Of a stretch of DNA of 64,000 bases, positions 12,918 to 23,604 are shown in pieces (position 1 is the first letter of the stretch; each line of letters starts with the position of its first letter). Source of the stretch: Pilasporangium apinafurcum (Eukaryota; Oomycota; Peronosporomycetes; Pythiales; Pythiaceae); assembly GCA_001600495.1 (NCBI GenBank), contig BCKE01000001.1, forward strand, positions 794,783-858,782, in the 5' to 3' direction. The translations under genes were made by a program, and so were the position numbers. The notes beneath the pieces were generated by a model. The model had not been told where the DNA came from, did no database searches, and saw only the letters and a program-made list of their open reading frames with translations.

Positions 12918-13277
12918 ATGGGTGAAGCTTATAAAATTCTTGGTCTTCTGGGCTCCTTCGTTATCGCTGCCTCCTTTGTACCACAAATTCACAAAGTCTA
13001 CCGTACAAAGAGCGCTAGCGATCTCAGTTACAGATTCCAGTTACTCTATGCGGCTGGGCAGACGATGGTGCTCATCTATGGTCTTGGCAGGTCTTTGTGG
13101 CCGATTTACATCCCGTGCTCGATGGAATTATTTACTGGACTTGTGCTGTTAGTACTCAAGACCTATTATAACTTCAAGGAGCCGCGAGAAATCACCAAGA
13201 GTCCTCATTCGCTCGAAGCAGCTGCATCGAGATCGCCCACCACACAAGACTTTACATCGGTGCAAACGCCACAGTAA
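12918..13277 (+). CDS. SemiSWEET-like sugar transporter, copy 4
   Basis: A single-exon, 119-residue protein with three membrane helices. It has the PQ-loop VPQIHKVYRTKSASDLS (Leu instead of Ile in DIS) and a YGLGRSLWPIYIPCS segment (Arg replaces the Glu of the other copies). The tail ends TSVQTPQ. It is closest in layout to copies 1 and 3. The differences in the PQ-loop and in the G-x-S-L-W segment may mean altered substrate or activity, but this is inference. Confidence 0.85.
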   Translation: MGEAYKILGLLGSFVIAASFVPQIHKVYRTKSASDLSYRFQLLYAAGQTMVLIYGLGRSLWPIYIPCSMELFTGLVLLVLKTYYNFKEPREITKSPHSLEAAASRSPTTQDFTSVQTPQ

Positions 13278-13648
13278 ATCGAGATTCCTTTAGCAGCTAG
13301 TCAAGTATTGAATGGAAATAAAGGTATTGGAGTTAAGCAAACGAATTCACGACTTCCCATTTGTGTTGATAAAGCCAAAGTGCATGCCAAAAAACAGCCA
13401 GTTTCATCCACGAATACCAATATATGACTTGATTATTTTCTTAATTTTTGGAAAGTGTCATATTGTTATTTTAGTATGCTACGACGTTATATTGGCTGCG
13501 TATTTTGGGTTTTGTTGGTTATTTCCTGTTTAGATTTGGGTTCGAGAACCACAAAATACTTGTTGGACCAGGAAACGAAGCTCCAAAGCACAGCAAGAAG
13601 AGCAACATCTAAAGCAATTGCATCCGTGAATTATATTCATTGGAAAAC
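13278..13648. other. Intergenic region with no supported gene
   Basis: About 370 bp between SemiSWEET copy 4 and the ZC3H15-like gene. It holds a 3' UTR and the promoter/5' UTR of the next gene, with nothing else recognisable. Confidence 0.5.
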
Positions 13649-15112
13649 ATGCCACCGAAAAAAGGGAACGGTCCGTCGAAGAAGTCCGTCGAAAAGAAGA
13701 AGGACAAGATCGTTGAGGACAAAACCTTTGGATTAAAGAACAAGAACAAGAGCAAAAATGTGCAGAAATACATCCAGGAGGTAACAAAACAAGTCAAAGG
13801 TGCCAATACCCGCGCGGATCGATTGAAAGAAGAAGAAAAGAACAGAAAGAAGCAGGCCAAGGGACAAGATGATGCGCTCAAATCGATCTTTGCCGCTGCC
13901 ATTACGCAGCCAAAGGTATGCCTTCGGGTGTTTGTGAATATTTGTGAGGAATAATGGCTAATTTTGAGCAATTGCGTGGCGTATAGGTCCCACCTGGTGT
14001 TGATCCAAAGTCTATCCTCTGTGCATTCTTTAAGAATGGCGTCTGTGCAAAGGTTGCTCACGTTTCCGTATTGACTGATGCTGATGCAGATTCGCTCACA
14101 GCACTTCTTACTCCTTTGATCGTCATAGGGAAATCGTTGCAAATTCTCACACGACTTGAATGTGGAAAAGAAGGCGGCAAAAATCGATCTCTACACAGAC
14201 AATCGAACCGCAAAGGAAGCAGGTTCATTCTTGGTGTTTTCTTCATATGCTACTGCGATGATTTCTTACAGTGATGTGCATCCATGATTTCGTTGTTGTG
14301 TAGATCAAATGGACACGTGGGATCAAAGTAAATTGGAGGAGGTTGTTAAAGAAAAACATGGCGAGAAAAATGCCAAGCAGACAGATATCGTGTGCAAGTA
14401 CTTTTTGGATGCAATTGAAAAATCGCTGTATGGCTGGTTCTGGGTCTGTCCAAACGGCGGGTCTTCATGCAAGTACGCTTTCTTTTGCTGCTCTTGGCAC
14501 TTAATTGGTTTCTTGGTGCTGAGTTCTTAACCAATTGATTTTTTTCTGCTTTAGATATCGCCATGCACTGCCGCCTGGATACGTGTTCAAATCCAAGGCG
14601 GAACGGGACGCCGAAAAATCGAACAAAGTCGTGGAAATTTCCATTGAAGAAATTATTGAGCAGCAGCGTGCCAAATTGGGTCCCACGGGCGGCACACCTG
14701 TGACGGCCGAGTCCTTGGCGAAATGGAAGGCAGCGAAGATTGCTCGCAAACAGGCAGAAGAAGAGAAGCGTCTGAAGGAAGAGGCAAAAAAATCTGGTGG
14801 ACGTGGAATCAGTACGTTGGCGTTGTGTGATGGTTTGATACTTTGAGATTTTGATCTGATCGGTGTATGTACTTGTCCTTGATTGTTACTGTTACAGTGA
14901 GTGGCCGAGCATTGTTTACCTACGATCCGACCTTGTTCCGTGATGACGCGGATGCTGATGACGATAGATATTCTGTCCATGACGAAGATGATGAAGATGA
15001 TGAAGATGACGATGAAGAGAAACCTGCACCTTCAGTGGATGCCGCTGCGGTTGTTATGGACAAGAGCCTCTATTTACAAGACGCTGACGATCTTGATTCC
15101 CTTAAAGAATGA
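13649..15112 (+). CDS. ZC3H15/Tma46-like CCCH zinc-finger protein
   Basis: Six exons in phase: 13649-13915, 13987-14052, 14129-14222, 14304-14472, 14555-14811 and 14898-15112, giving 355 residues. The basic N-terminus [12 protein letters not shown] is typical of the family. The first CCCH finger spans exons 2-3 ([14 protein letters not shown], then NRCKFSHD). The second is [19 protein letters not shown] across exons 4-5, preceded by WFWVC. The C-terminus is highly acidic from a GAT/GAC repeat. The human (DFRP1) and yeast homologues bind the GTPase DRG1/Rbg1 and associate with translating ribosomes. That role is inferred here from homology. The ATG at 13649 is the first in frame; an upstream TTG codon is not a plausible start. 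Confidence 0.88.
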
Positions 15113-15336
15113 GGTGTTGCTGAAGCGCCATGATTTCAGTGTTGCGCATAGGATTGTCAATATCTAACATGGATGATATTGTGCCTTGAGTAAGATACAA
15201 GTCCGATGTGCCCAATAACCGATGCCAATATCAAATGAAGCATAGTGCGATTGTTGCCGGTTGCGGTCGCTAACGTTGATGTCATAAACACATAGAAGAG
15301 TCTTAACCCCTTGATGATTGCACCCAAACAAATACG

Positions 15337-15967
15337 TCATTGTGACGCTACTTCCTCCAGTCTCTGCAACTCCTGTTGCTCGTATTCGTGATCTTGATGT
15401 TCATCTATGTCTGTGAAGGCGAGGATATTGGCACTTGCTTGCTGCAAGCGTGTCGCAATGTGATTCCCTCTCTACCAAACATGCGATACATGTGAAAAAC
15501 AGTGTCAAATGAAGCCTCGGTGTATGACAAGCCACATCAAAGTATGTATGATATCAATGAAAGCGCCAAAACCCTCAGCTAATGAAAACAAATATCACGC
15601 AATTTCTCACCGTTTCTTGCACACGATACAAATCCTCAATCGCCGCTTGGATCGCCGCACCCTCTTGAGCTAATTCTCTACAAAAAAAAGCGCCAGACAG
15701 TACTGTTTACTAACAACTACTACATTTAAACAAACCATTCACTCTTTGTACATACCGATGCTTTTCCAGTAAATGACCCGCAATATTCGTCAACTAAGTA
15801 AATATTGTAACAGTCAGCTCAACTTTACCCCCGAAAAATCTCATTCGCGATTCTCAGCATTTGCGCACTTGTACGAGCGCATCCTCCAGTGCCTGCGGTT
15901 GCGCTGGTGGTGTCATTTCAATCATCATCTCCGCATTCTCGCCCTCCATTCCGCATTCATGCGCCAT
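15337..15967 (-). CDS. Small coiled-coil protein, four exons
   Basis: Exons reconstructed from splice signals are 15967-15869, 15793-15756, 15677-15611 and 15471-15337. All junctions keep frame and give about 112 residues. Too short for simple ORF calling, it is supported by four consecutive phase-consistent junctions. The protein runs MAHECGMEGENAEMM..., then a helical segment (LTNIAGHLLEKHRELAQEG and on) and a polar Glu/Gln-rich end (EYEQQELQRLEEVASQ). A single long amphipathic helix is likely. The size resembles small BLOC/BORC-type trafficking subunits, but I cannot assign a family. The frame stays open for about 16 codons upstream of the chosen ATG, so an additional 5' exon is possible. 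Confidence 0.5.
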
Positions 15968-16206
15968 TTCCTTCTTCAACACTTCAACTTGCCAAACAAA
16001 AAGGAAACTTCCAACTCAGAGGCTCGTACTCGAAGGTGACGAGAAGGTTACTTGAAGAGTGATGGTCGTTGCCGGCCTTTCTCATAGGGTGACGCGAAGG
16101 TACATATCGATGGCAAAGAGAAACTTGTAGACGATCAATTGCACCTGCTCAGTCGGAGAGCTACACTTGGAACGAAGAGCTACACTCCAAGATCCATTCG
16201 GCGACG

Positions 16207-17274
16207 ATGAAATTGCTAAATCTAGTGGCAGAAACGGGCTCTCGTGTATCTACAGCTACGTATACTGATGCAGATCCAGAAGCTGCTGTGTCGATGCCAG
16301 TCTTGATACGACCAGCACTTAAGGTGACCCATCCAAAGATAATTCAAAGCGAACGTCCACGTGCCCCGAAAACATGTACGGCACCAAAATGCGAGAGCTT
16401 GGCACGCTCAAGGGGACTTTGTAAAGCCCATGGCGGTGGAAAACGCTGTGTTCATCATGGCTGCCAATTGAGCGATCAAGGAGGTGGGTTCTGCATTCGC
16501 CACGGCGGTGGCAAGCGGTGCGAGATGGCAGGATGTATGAAGAGTGCGCAGTCGCGGGGGTTCTGCAAAGCTCACGGTGGTGGATTGCGTTGCAAGGTAG
16601 AGAGCTGCCCAAAATCCAGTCAAGGTGGTGGATTTTGTCGCACCCATGGTGGTGGCCCGAAACGGAACATAACTGGCAGTAGTACTGACACTGGAAGGCG
16701 CAAGTCGCTAAAGACGAAGGTAACATCAATGCTCCTGCATGATATACCGGAGGATTCTGTGACAAATACAATATCAAGTACAAACAAGGTGGTTGCTTCG
16801 ACATATCCCCAGAACGCAAAGGAGGGGGATCGCAGCTTGAATGTCGCCATGAAACCAGCACAAATAGCACCAACATCGCGCTTGCTCTTTTTTATCAAGC
16901 CGAAGAGAGGTGACCTTCCAGGTAGTAATCTTCAACAGATCCATCCACTTTCAGCGAGTTCAGGCACAAAAATAAAGATGGCAAAACCATCGTATTTATC
17001 TTTCGCAGAGCTCAATGAAAGTAGAATTCCATCCCTTGGGACGGAACTGTTGGTGACTACCTCCATGCAGCTACGCCAACCCTTAAAGATGACAACACAT
17101 TTGCTCAAACAGCCGCTCGTTGTCGCACCCCACGTGCAAATGGCATTCACTTGTCGCGTGAATGGATGTCGAAACCAGGTGTCACAGTACTTGAGCCAGC
17201 TATGCGACGAACATCGCACAAATCTCTCTTTTGCGGCATCCTTACTGCAGATGCAGTCTGCCCAAATATTGTGA
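16207..17274 (+). CDS. WRKY19-type Cys/His zinc-repeat protein
   Basis: A single-exon protein of 355 residues. Residues about 58-155 hold four tandem units of the form C-x4-C-x-S-x-x-x-G-x-C-x3-H-G-G-G (e.g. GFCKAHGGGLRC, GFCRTHGGGPK). Near the C-terminus is a fifth, diverged unit (CRVNGCRNQVSQ, LCDEH). The same repeats occur in plant WRKY19-like proteins and are abundant in oomycetes. They are usually annotated as WRKY19-like zinc fingers although no WRKY DNA-binding domain is present here. The middle part is disordered. Zinc binding is likely. A role in transcription or protein interaction is inference. Confidence 0.8.
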   Translation: MKLLNLVAETGSRVSTATYTDADPEAAVSMPVLIRPALKVTHPKIIQSERPRAPKTCTAPKCESLARSRGLCKAHGGGKRCVHHGCQLSDQGGGFCIRHGGGKRCEMAGCMKSAQSRGFCKAHGGGLRCKVESCPKSSQGGGFCRTHGGGPKRNITGSSTDTGRRKSLKTKVTSMLLHDIPEDSVTNTISSTNKVVASTYPQNAKEGDRSLNVAMKPAQIAPTSRLLFFIKPKRGDLPGSNLQQIHPLSASSGTKIKMAKPSYLSFAELNESRIPSLGTELLVTTSMQLRQPLKMTTHLLKQPLVVAPHVQMAFTCRVNGCRNQVSQYLSQLCDEHRTNLSFAASLLQMQSAQIL

Positions 17275-17521
17275 TATCCGTAGAGATGGCATGGAGGGTA
17301 TCTATATAATGAATCTATTTTCGTTATGGCATTATTTATGCGATCCATAGAAAGCAGCACATCGCGGTGTGGTACATTTATTTAGACACTTATTGAATGA
17401 AATCAATTTAAATCAGAACGACATGAAGGAAAAACTACACACAATGAAGAAGCTGGCTGTACACAACAATACCAACCCCTACGGTTAAGATTGCCTGAAC
17501 CGCTTATGAGAATACTTGAAT

Positions 17522-20103
17522 TCATGTCAACGATCGACATGAGCTCAGTGTTGGCAGTCGCTTTATTTTTGAGCCATTATCGGCCAAGATGCTCTCCACA
17601 CGATCAATGGCTGTAGATATCCGCTGCAACTGTGAACCGTGATAACCGATCACACTCGCCATTTCCTGTTGCTGAGCCGCGAGGATTTCCTGTGTACTAA
17701 TAGTCCTGTCCAAGAGATCGAGCATCATCCGCTCATTCTGGTTTAGTTGAGAAGGTTGGTAGTTCTGACGAACGGAGACGATATCAGCAGCTGATCCAGT
17801 GATTGAAGATTGGTAGCCACTCCCTGAGCCATCACTGGTCACGCTGATAAACGAATCTTGGGATTCATGGTTGGACTGATTGTCTACAAAGGAGAGTTGT
17901 TGTCTGTTGTTTGCTTCGTTAGGGGTCGAAGTCGTTTTCGAAGGTAGCCTAAATGATCGTGGGTCAGACTGCACAAAGAGACACACAACAATGCTGATGA
18001 GCATCTCGGACGTACTAAAACTGTAAGTTGGTGTTCTACGAAGCAACACTTACTTGTTGAAGTCGAAGCAGAAGGTTGCAGCTCAGATTCTGTTCCTGTG
18101 TCTGATTACCGAATGGTTGTGCAACAATGCACGACACATTGACTGAACCTAGTCCGTCGTCCAGACTGCAAGGTGCCACTAACCATCCAAAAAGGAAATC
18201 ACGTTCGTCGGCTTCGTAAATCTTGGCGCCATTCATTGCCACAATCACACTGCTTCCATCGGGATACTGTCGCCAGTGGCTCAATACACGTAGCTCTTCG
18301 CTTCCTGCAGCTCTCACACCTGCACATATGAAACATGTTAGAGAGTGTTGAAGCATAAATGACCACCCTATTGCAAAATCAACTTGCCTGGTTGGAACTT
18401 GATGTCATCCATCCATGTTTGATCGCTAACTTTGTACCGCCTCGCGACCCGTGAAAACAGTTTGTGATAGATCCGTGGATCTTCATAAAAGAGCAGTTTG
18501 CCAACAACGTCGGTACATTTTCCGGGTAATTTAGCATTACTTTTTGTAAGTAGTCGGCCATGGTGGAACATCTCGAACGTTTTAATACCCTCCACGCTTG
18601 GTCGAGTGGTCCAGCCACTGCTCTGGAGTCGCTGAAAGAGCTCCATCGCAGTGGCAATCTTGTCACCATACTCCTGCGGGACCGAGGGAAGTATCAAATA
18701 CATCGATGGGTCACTCGATCCGTTCCAATGCAGATCACCGCTACTGCTCCCATGCGACGAGGACGTGTCCTCCAAATTTAGGCCACGTAATGAGGCATGA
18801 AGATCCATGAGCGTCGAGTTCGTATTGCAACTACTCGAACTGCTACGCCCTGTGATATCGGATGCATCGCCGTCATGGATCGCTGATGTCGTTCTCTGTG
18901 AAGAGTGAGCATCGATAACATTGCGTACAGAGGATGTCGCTCTGTCTGTGGATCCTAATGAGGACATTGTAGGCTACAGGGACAAAGTATAAGTACTGGT
19001 GAAAACTATTTCCCATTTCACAATACCATTTTTTTCACCTACCGCTCTGGATTTATCGATGCGCTGCTCCAGCACTTCCGAAACAATATTCGCTACTGCC
19101 TCGAGTGTGCTCTTCATCGATGAGGTGGTGTGTGGATGTGGAAAGATATCAATTGCACACACTGCGCCAATGCATTGTCCCAACACCCGGATAGGCGCAC
19201 CTGCGTAATACCGTAATGGCCGGCCGGCGATGGTAACGTTGTTCGCATAAAAGTGCTTATCCGCATTGGTATCTGGTACAATAATAGTACTCTCCTGTGC
19301 CAAAGTCTGGGAACAAACACAGTCATCGCGGGGGATGTGCGTTTGATCCCACCCAATGCTAGCTTTGAACCACAGATCGGTATCGTCCAGGATTCCGATG
19401 AACGCCACAGGACACACGAGCGTACGGGCGACAATGCTCACGAGCAAATTCATTGTTGGGTCGTTCTCAGATTTCGAAATGGTAGTGTTCCGCACGATTT
19501 CCAATCGCTCATGCTCGTTGTCTGGAATCGGTTGGGGCCACAATTGCACCACAGAACCTACAGTAAGATCAGACTCCATACTGACAATCGAGAATTGTTT
19601 CTGCCGTCGAGACTGATGATTAAATGGAGGAGGAGGCGCTTGTGAGGGTCTGTACTGCTTATCCATTGCCATCGTTCCCCGAATGGCTGTTTCATTCGCT
19701 TTGATAGAAGCATCAGTGGCACGAATCATACAGAACGTACAGACTCGCGTGGAGCATTCGACATTCACATCTGTCAATCGAATTGTCCGCTGGCTCGAGC
19801 AGCCACTACAGACCACCTATGCACTCAAAACAGCAGTGGTAAGATGAGGCAATAAACACTGTCGATGGGTCTTTCGTTCTAGTATACCTCTCCACATGTG
19901 CGACAATGGTGGCGTCGTCGGAACGGTAGGAATTGCTGCACACAAACGTTACAGTGGGTACGCACTTCATCCTGCACCCAAGCATCCGTCTTTAGCAGAT
20001 TCGCGACGACAAGTAGCCCGCCTTCGAGAAAATACATGTGCTGTACACAGCTTTTGCTGCTACTGCTTAGCTTATTGCTGTTCTTTGCATCCCATCCGCC
20101 CAT
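17522..20103 (-). CDS. FYVE-GAF domain protein
   Basis: Five exons: 20103-19888, 19816-19043, 18973-18388, 18319-18054 and 17968-17522, giving 762 residues. The FYVE finger spans the first junction (CNVCVQQFLPFRRRHHCRTCGE, then VVCSGCSSQ, with a distal CTFC). It carries the R-R-H-H-C-R core that binds phosphatidylinositol 3-phosphate on endosomes. A GAF domain follows at about 150-310 (FIGILDDTDLWFKASIGW, PRDDCVCSQTLAQ). Residues about 380-600 may be a diverged START-like lipid-binding region. The C-terminus ends in a predicted coiled coil. The intron 18320-18387 uses a GC donor (CAG/GCAAGT). It probably works in endosomal signalling. The FYVE and GAF calls are firm, the START-like call is weak. 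Confidence 0.85.
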
Positions 20104-22196
20104 GATATTGGTGAGAGATTCACAGCCGCACTGGACGTAAATGGGGTTGACCGATTGCGTGCGCCGCGCGGATCACTTCCAATTGTGTTTTTTTTGCGGC
20201 CGCTCGTTTTTTTTTGGTTCTTCTGCGTTCTCCAATCACTCACAGTTTACAGTCGTTTTTTTGTTTTCTTCCATGTTCGAGATTCTCTTTTTTCGTTTTC
20301 TTCCACTTTTGTAATACTTTACTACGGAGCTGCTTTAAAAGATCCGTTGCATCTCTTCAAGATCATCCACTGCATGCGCATGAGAAATAACCTCAGGTAC
20401 GAATAGTGTGGACGAAAAAAAAACCTTCATGTGGTTTTCAAGAGCCACTCTTGTTGGTGTGTGGAAACTTTGGAATGACCTGTCTTTCAATAAGAACAAA
20501 GTTATTATAAATGCTAATTTCCCTTTTTCTGCTGCCAACATTTAGCTTAATAGGAAAATGAACAAGAGTCAGCACAGTCGTTATTTGCGTTGTGTTCCCG
20601 TTCATCACATGCGATGCACATCCGGTATGCCAGTTGGTTAAGATGGTCTCTGGATACCACACTACTGAGAGTAATTGGTTGTTGGTACGATTAATCCGAA
20701 AGCATTAACGTCTGATCTCTCTACTTGCTCACATGATCTACTAGACCGAGAAATGTTTGAATGGCATACATTTGCTTAGTCAAGTTACAGAACTTCTTCC
20801 ATTGAATGCACCAAAGCTCTCTATTACTTTAGGTTTCTCATGCATTACTACCGAGATCTCATGGGATACTGTGCCACCATCACGACTAAATGACACATAT
20901 CTCATCAGATTAGCAGCAAATAATTATAAGCTGACTGTTCATTACTTGCATCAACACTAGAAATAGTATACTATCAGTATGCACATGCACATGAGCCATA
21001 TGCAAATTAGGCATTCCTCATATATCTGAAGTACCATTACAATGGATACTCAATCAATGATTTGCATCGATGATGCCCTGGAAGAATCAAACCCTATCAC
21101 AAGGTGAAGCTTTAAGACTTGAAACAGTAAGAATAGCAAGCAGCCACCACTTATGATATGCGTGTGGATGAGTAAGAAGAATGCTGTAGCTGACGTCTGC
21201 TCGTTGTGACCCACCTTCACGACTTTTCCAGCAGTGATGGTAACTGCTTATTCTGGACGCACAATAGCTCCAGGCGTCCAAAAATCTACGAATTGCCTCA
21301 AATTCTCATCTTGTACATTTCTCACTCACTATAGATATTAGGAGCTACCAAATCCTTCTCATCATGAGGGGTGGGTGGTCTCTTATATCTCATCCTCACA
21401 CTGAAAATGGTGACCATGAATGAAATTTCCCTCCTCCATCCTCCAACCCACGAATGCGTGGTCGACAGCGAAAAAACCATGAAAATCCATGAAAATCCAT
21501 GAAAAATCCTGCTGTTTTATTAGTACTTTTTGCTATATTTGCAATAACTGTGAAGAATACGAGTACTGAGATAGCGTAATATGATGTCGTACCACGTTGA
21601 CTCCCATCTTGGCTCTTATGGGCTGGATGAATGGCTGTATACTATACGTGCAGATTATGTCGTGATTGTGCCCTCACACACCAAATTCACCAATGAACTT
21701 TCTTACTTTGGCGATATAGTCTTCATCACGACATTTCCCCACTGCCATAATTTACCTGTCACTAATAGAGCATGTGGCACAACAGTACGATGTGAGAAAA
21801 AGTAATCGAAGCGATTTATCCCTGATTTACAACTATTCACACCAACCACTATCATTCATCCCTTGTTAATGAATGTGACGACATTACACACGGGAACTGT
21901 GCATAAATTAGCATGGTGGGTTCAGTGGGTATACATATGTGTCCGGATAATAGTTTTACTGTGTGGCCCTTGCCTTTTGTGTTGCTCCTCCTCCTTGCTA
22001 GGACGCCAGTTCGTCCCACACATACAATTCCGCAGCGGGAATAATAAACGCCCACTAGCGGCCTCCAGTCTAAACCCACGCAAATAAGGCTTCCGGGAGA
22101 GTACGTTCCCTCCTTATCTACATGTGAAATGCATGTATGCGCCGACGGTCTTACGCTTCCTCTTTGTGTATGTATGTCTGAACAGTGTTCTGTTGT
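20104..22196. other. Gene-poor 2.1-kb region
   Basis: No coding region is supported here. Frames on both strands are short, lack domains and do not splice together convincingly. Poly-T runs lie at 20,180-20,320, next to the FYVE gene start. A short decamer repeat lies at 21,477-21,508. The right end may contain 5' exons or UTR of the kinase gene. Confidence 0.5.
21477..21508. repeat. Short tandem repeat, 10-bp unit x3
   Basis: Three consecutive copies of a CCATGAAAAT-like decamer, the last with one change (AAAAA). It lies in the gene-poor region and has no evident function. Confidence 0.8.
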
Positions 22197-23231
22197 ATGA
22201 AAAAGCCGAGCCGACGCGCCCAGTCGCCCGTGGCCACTCCAGGCACGAGCCATTACGCGCAAAACTACACGAACCTCAACCTGAACCGGACAGATGGGGG
22301 GGGTAACTATAACCCAGGACCGAATCGGATCATGCGACGGCCGGAACCGCAGCAGGTCTCGAAGACCAGCACTGATAACTGTTTCCCGGACCTCGTGAAA
22401 TTCCGTTTAGATGAAACTGAAGTACTGCTCACACGCAAGATCTCGAGCGGCGCGTTCGGGGTCGTGTGGCTCGGTCACTATCACGGCCAACCGGTCGCGG
22501 TGAAGCGAATGCTCGATGGCGAAGACGAGGCGTTGTCGTTCGCTCGAGAAATTTTGACCATGTCACGACTCATCCACCCGAAAATCGTGCGGTTTATTGG
22601 CTGTACGTGGACAAACCCAAAGGATTTGGGTGGTGTGACCGAGTATATGGATGGTGGTGATGTACGCACACTACTTGAAAGCCGTAAAATTGAATTGAGC
22701 TGGCGAAAGGAGAAGATTTCAATTGCCATTGATATCGCCGAGGCGCTCGCGTACATGCACTCGTTGAATCCACGTGTAATCCATCGCGATCTCAAGTCGC
22801 GCAATGTGTTGCTCAACTCGAATATGGTCGCCAAGTTGAGTGATTTCGGGCTCAGTCGCAACCGCACGTACGAAGAAACACTGACTGCGGGTGTTGGGAC
22901 CGTGCGATGGACCGCTCCGGAGGTGATGCTGGGTGAAAACTACAGCGAACAGGCCGACGTATACTCGTTCGGTGTGGTGCTGTCGGAATTGGACACGCGC
23001 GAAATCCCATTCGAGGAAAAGAGTTCCCGTACAGGACCCGGTGGAGCTCCGGACATGGCAATTGTTATCAAAGTGGCTAAGGGCGAATTGCGGCCGTCAT
23101 TCGCGCCGGATTGCCCTGATGTGATCCTGCGTATCGCCAAGGCATGTCTGCAATTCGATCCGGCGTTGCGGCCCAGCAGTGAATCGGTAATGCAAATGCT
23201 CAAGGACGCGCGCGTCCAGCTGCAGGCATAA
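22197..23231 (+). CDS. Tyrosine-kinase-like (TKL) protein kinase
   Basis: The protein has 344 residues if read from the ATG at 22197. A disordered N-terminus of about 75 residues is followed by a complete kinase domain. Visible features are a glycine-rich loop ISSGAFGVVW (first Gly replaced by Ser), VAVK with catalytic Lys about 103, alpha-C Glu about 118 (FAREILTM), HRDLKSRN about 196-203, SDFG about 215-218, TAPEVM, and WTAPEV...DVYSFGVV. The HRDLKSRN loop and the overall pattern place it in the TKL group, which is expanded in oomycetes. A possible splice acceptor (CTGAACAG) lies 12 bp before the ATG, so an upstream exon, perhaps carrying a receptor part, cannot be excluded. All catalytic residues are present. 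Confidence 0.88.
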   Translation: MKKPSRRAQSPVATPGTSHYAQNYTNLNLNRTDGGGNYNPGPNRIMRRPEPQQVSKTSTDNCFPDLVKFRLDETEVLLTRKISSGAFGVVWLGHYHGQPVAVKRMLDGEDEALSFAREILTMSRLIHPKIVRFIGCTWTNPKDLGGVTEYMDGGDVRTLLESRKIELSWRKEKISIAIDIAEALAYMHSLNPRVIHRDLKSRNVLLNSNMVAKLSDFGLSRNRTYEETLTAGVGTVRWTAPEVMLGENYSEQADVYSFGVVLSELDTREIPFEEKSSRTGPGGAPDMAIVIKVAKGELRPSFAPDCPDVILRIAKACLQFDPALRPSSESVMQMLKDARVQLQA

Positions 23232-23604
23232 GCCGATGCAGAAGAGAGAAAAAACAAAACAAAAATGAAACGCAAACGAACGCGTGTGTTGTGCATGGAT
23301 GGATGTGAATGCAGATGGAGAGCAATCACTTTTTATTATTTCTTTGTTAAATTTGCTTTGTGCTTTGATTCTCTTAGCTTGTGGAGGAAGCCAACGCATT
23401 CACATGCACATACGAGCGCCAAAAAACAGCTCCAGAACTCTATTGTAAATTGGAACATTTTTCGATTTTCCCCTAAAATTCGCTATTTTTCAGCTGATAA
23501 GGTACTTTATTTTGAAAAATCCCTATTTACCTAAATACTCATCTTAGTGACTGCTTTTGATGTCACTATTTTGATAAGCTCCTACGACCATCACTCCGCA
23601 TCCC
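23232..23604. other. Intergenic spacer between kinase and STT3 genes
   Basis: About 370 bp. Holds the kinase 3' UTR and the STT3 promoter. No additional feature is supported. Confidence 0.5.

Noticed and set aside
13609-14142. 177-codon open frame on the minus strand
   Set aside because: It is antisense to exons and introns of the ZC3H15-like gene, which is firmly identified on the + strand.
16319-16876. 185-codon open frame on the minus strand
   Set aside because: It is antisense to the Cys/His-repeat gene. Its His/Cys-rich composition is a mirror of the repeats.
21852-22262. 136-codon minus-strand frame upstream of the kinase
   Set aside because: No domain, unusual composition and position in a gene-poor region. 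Likely chance.
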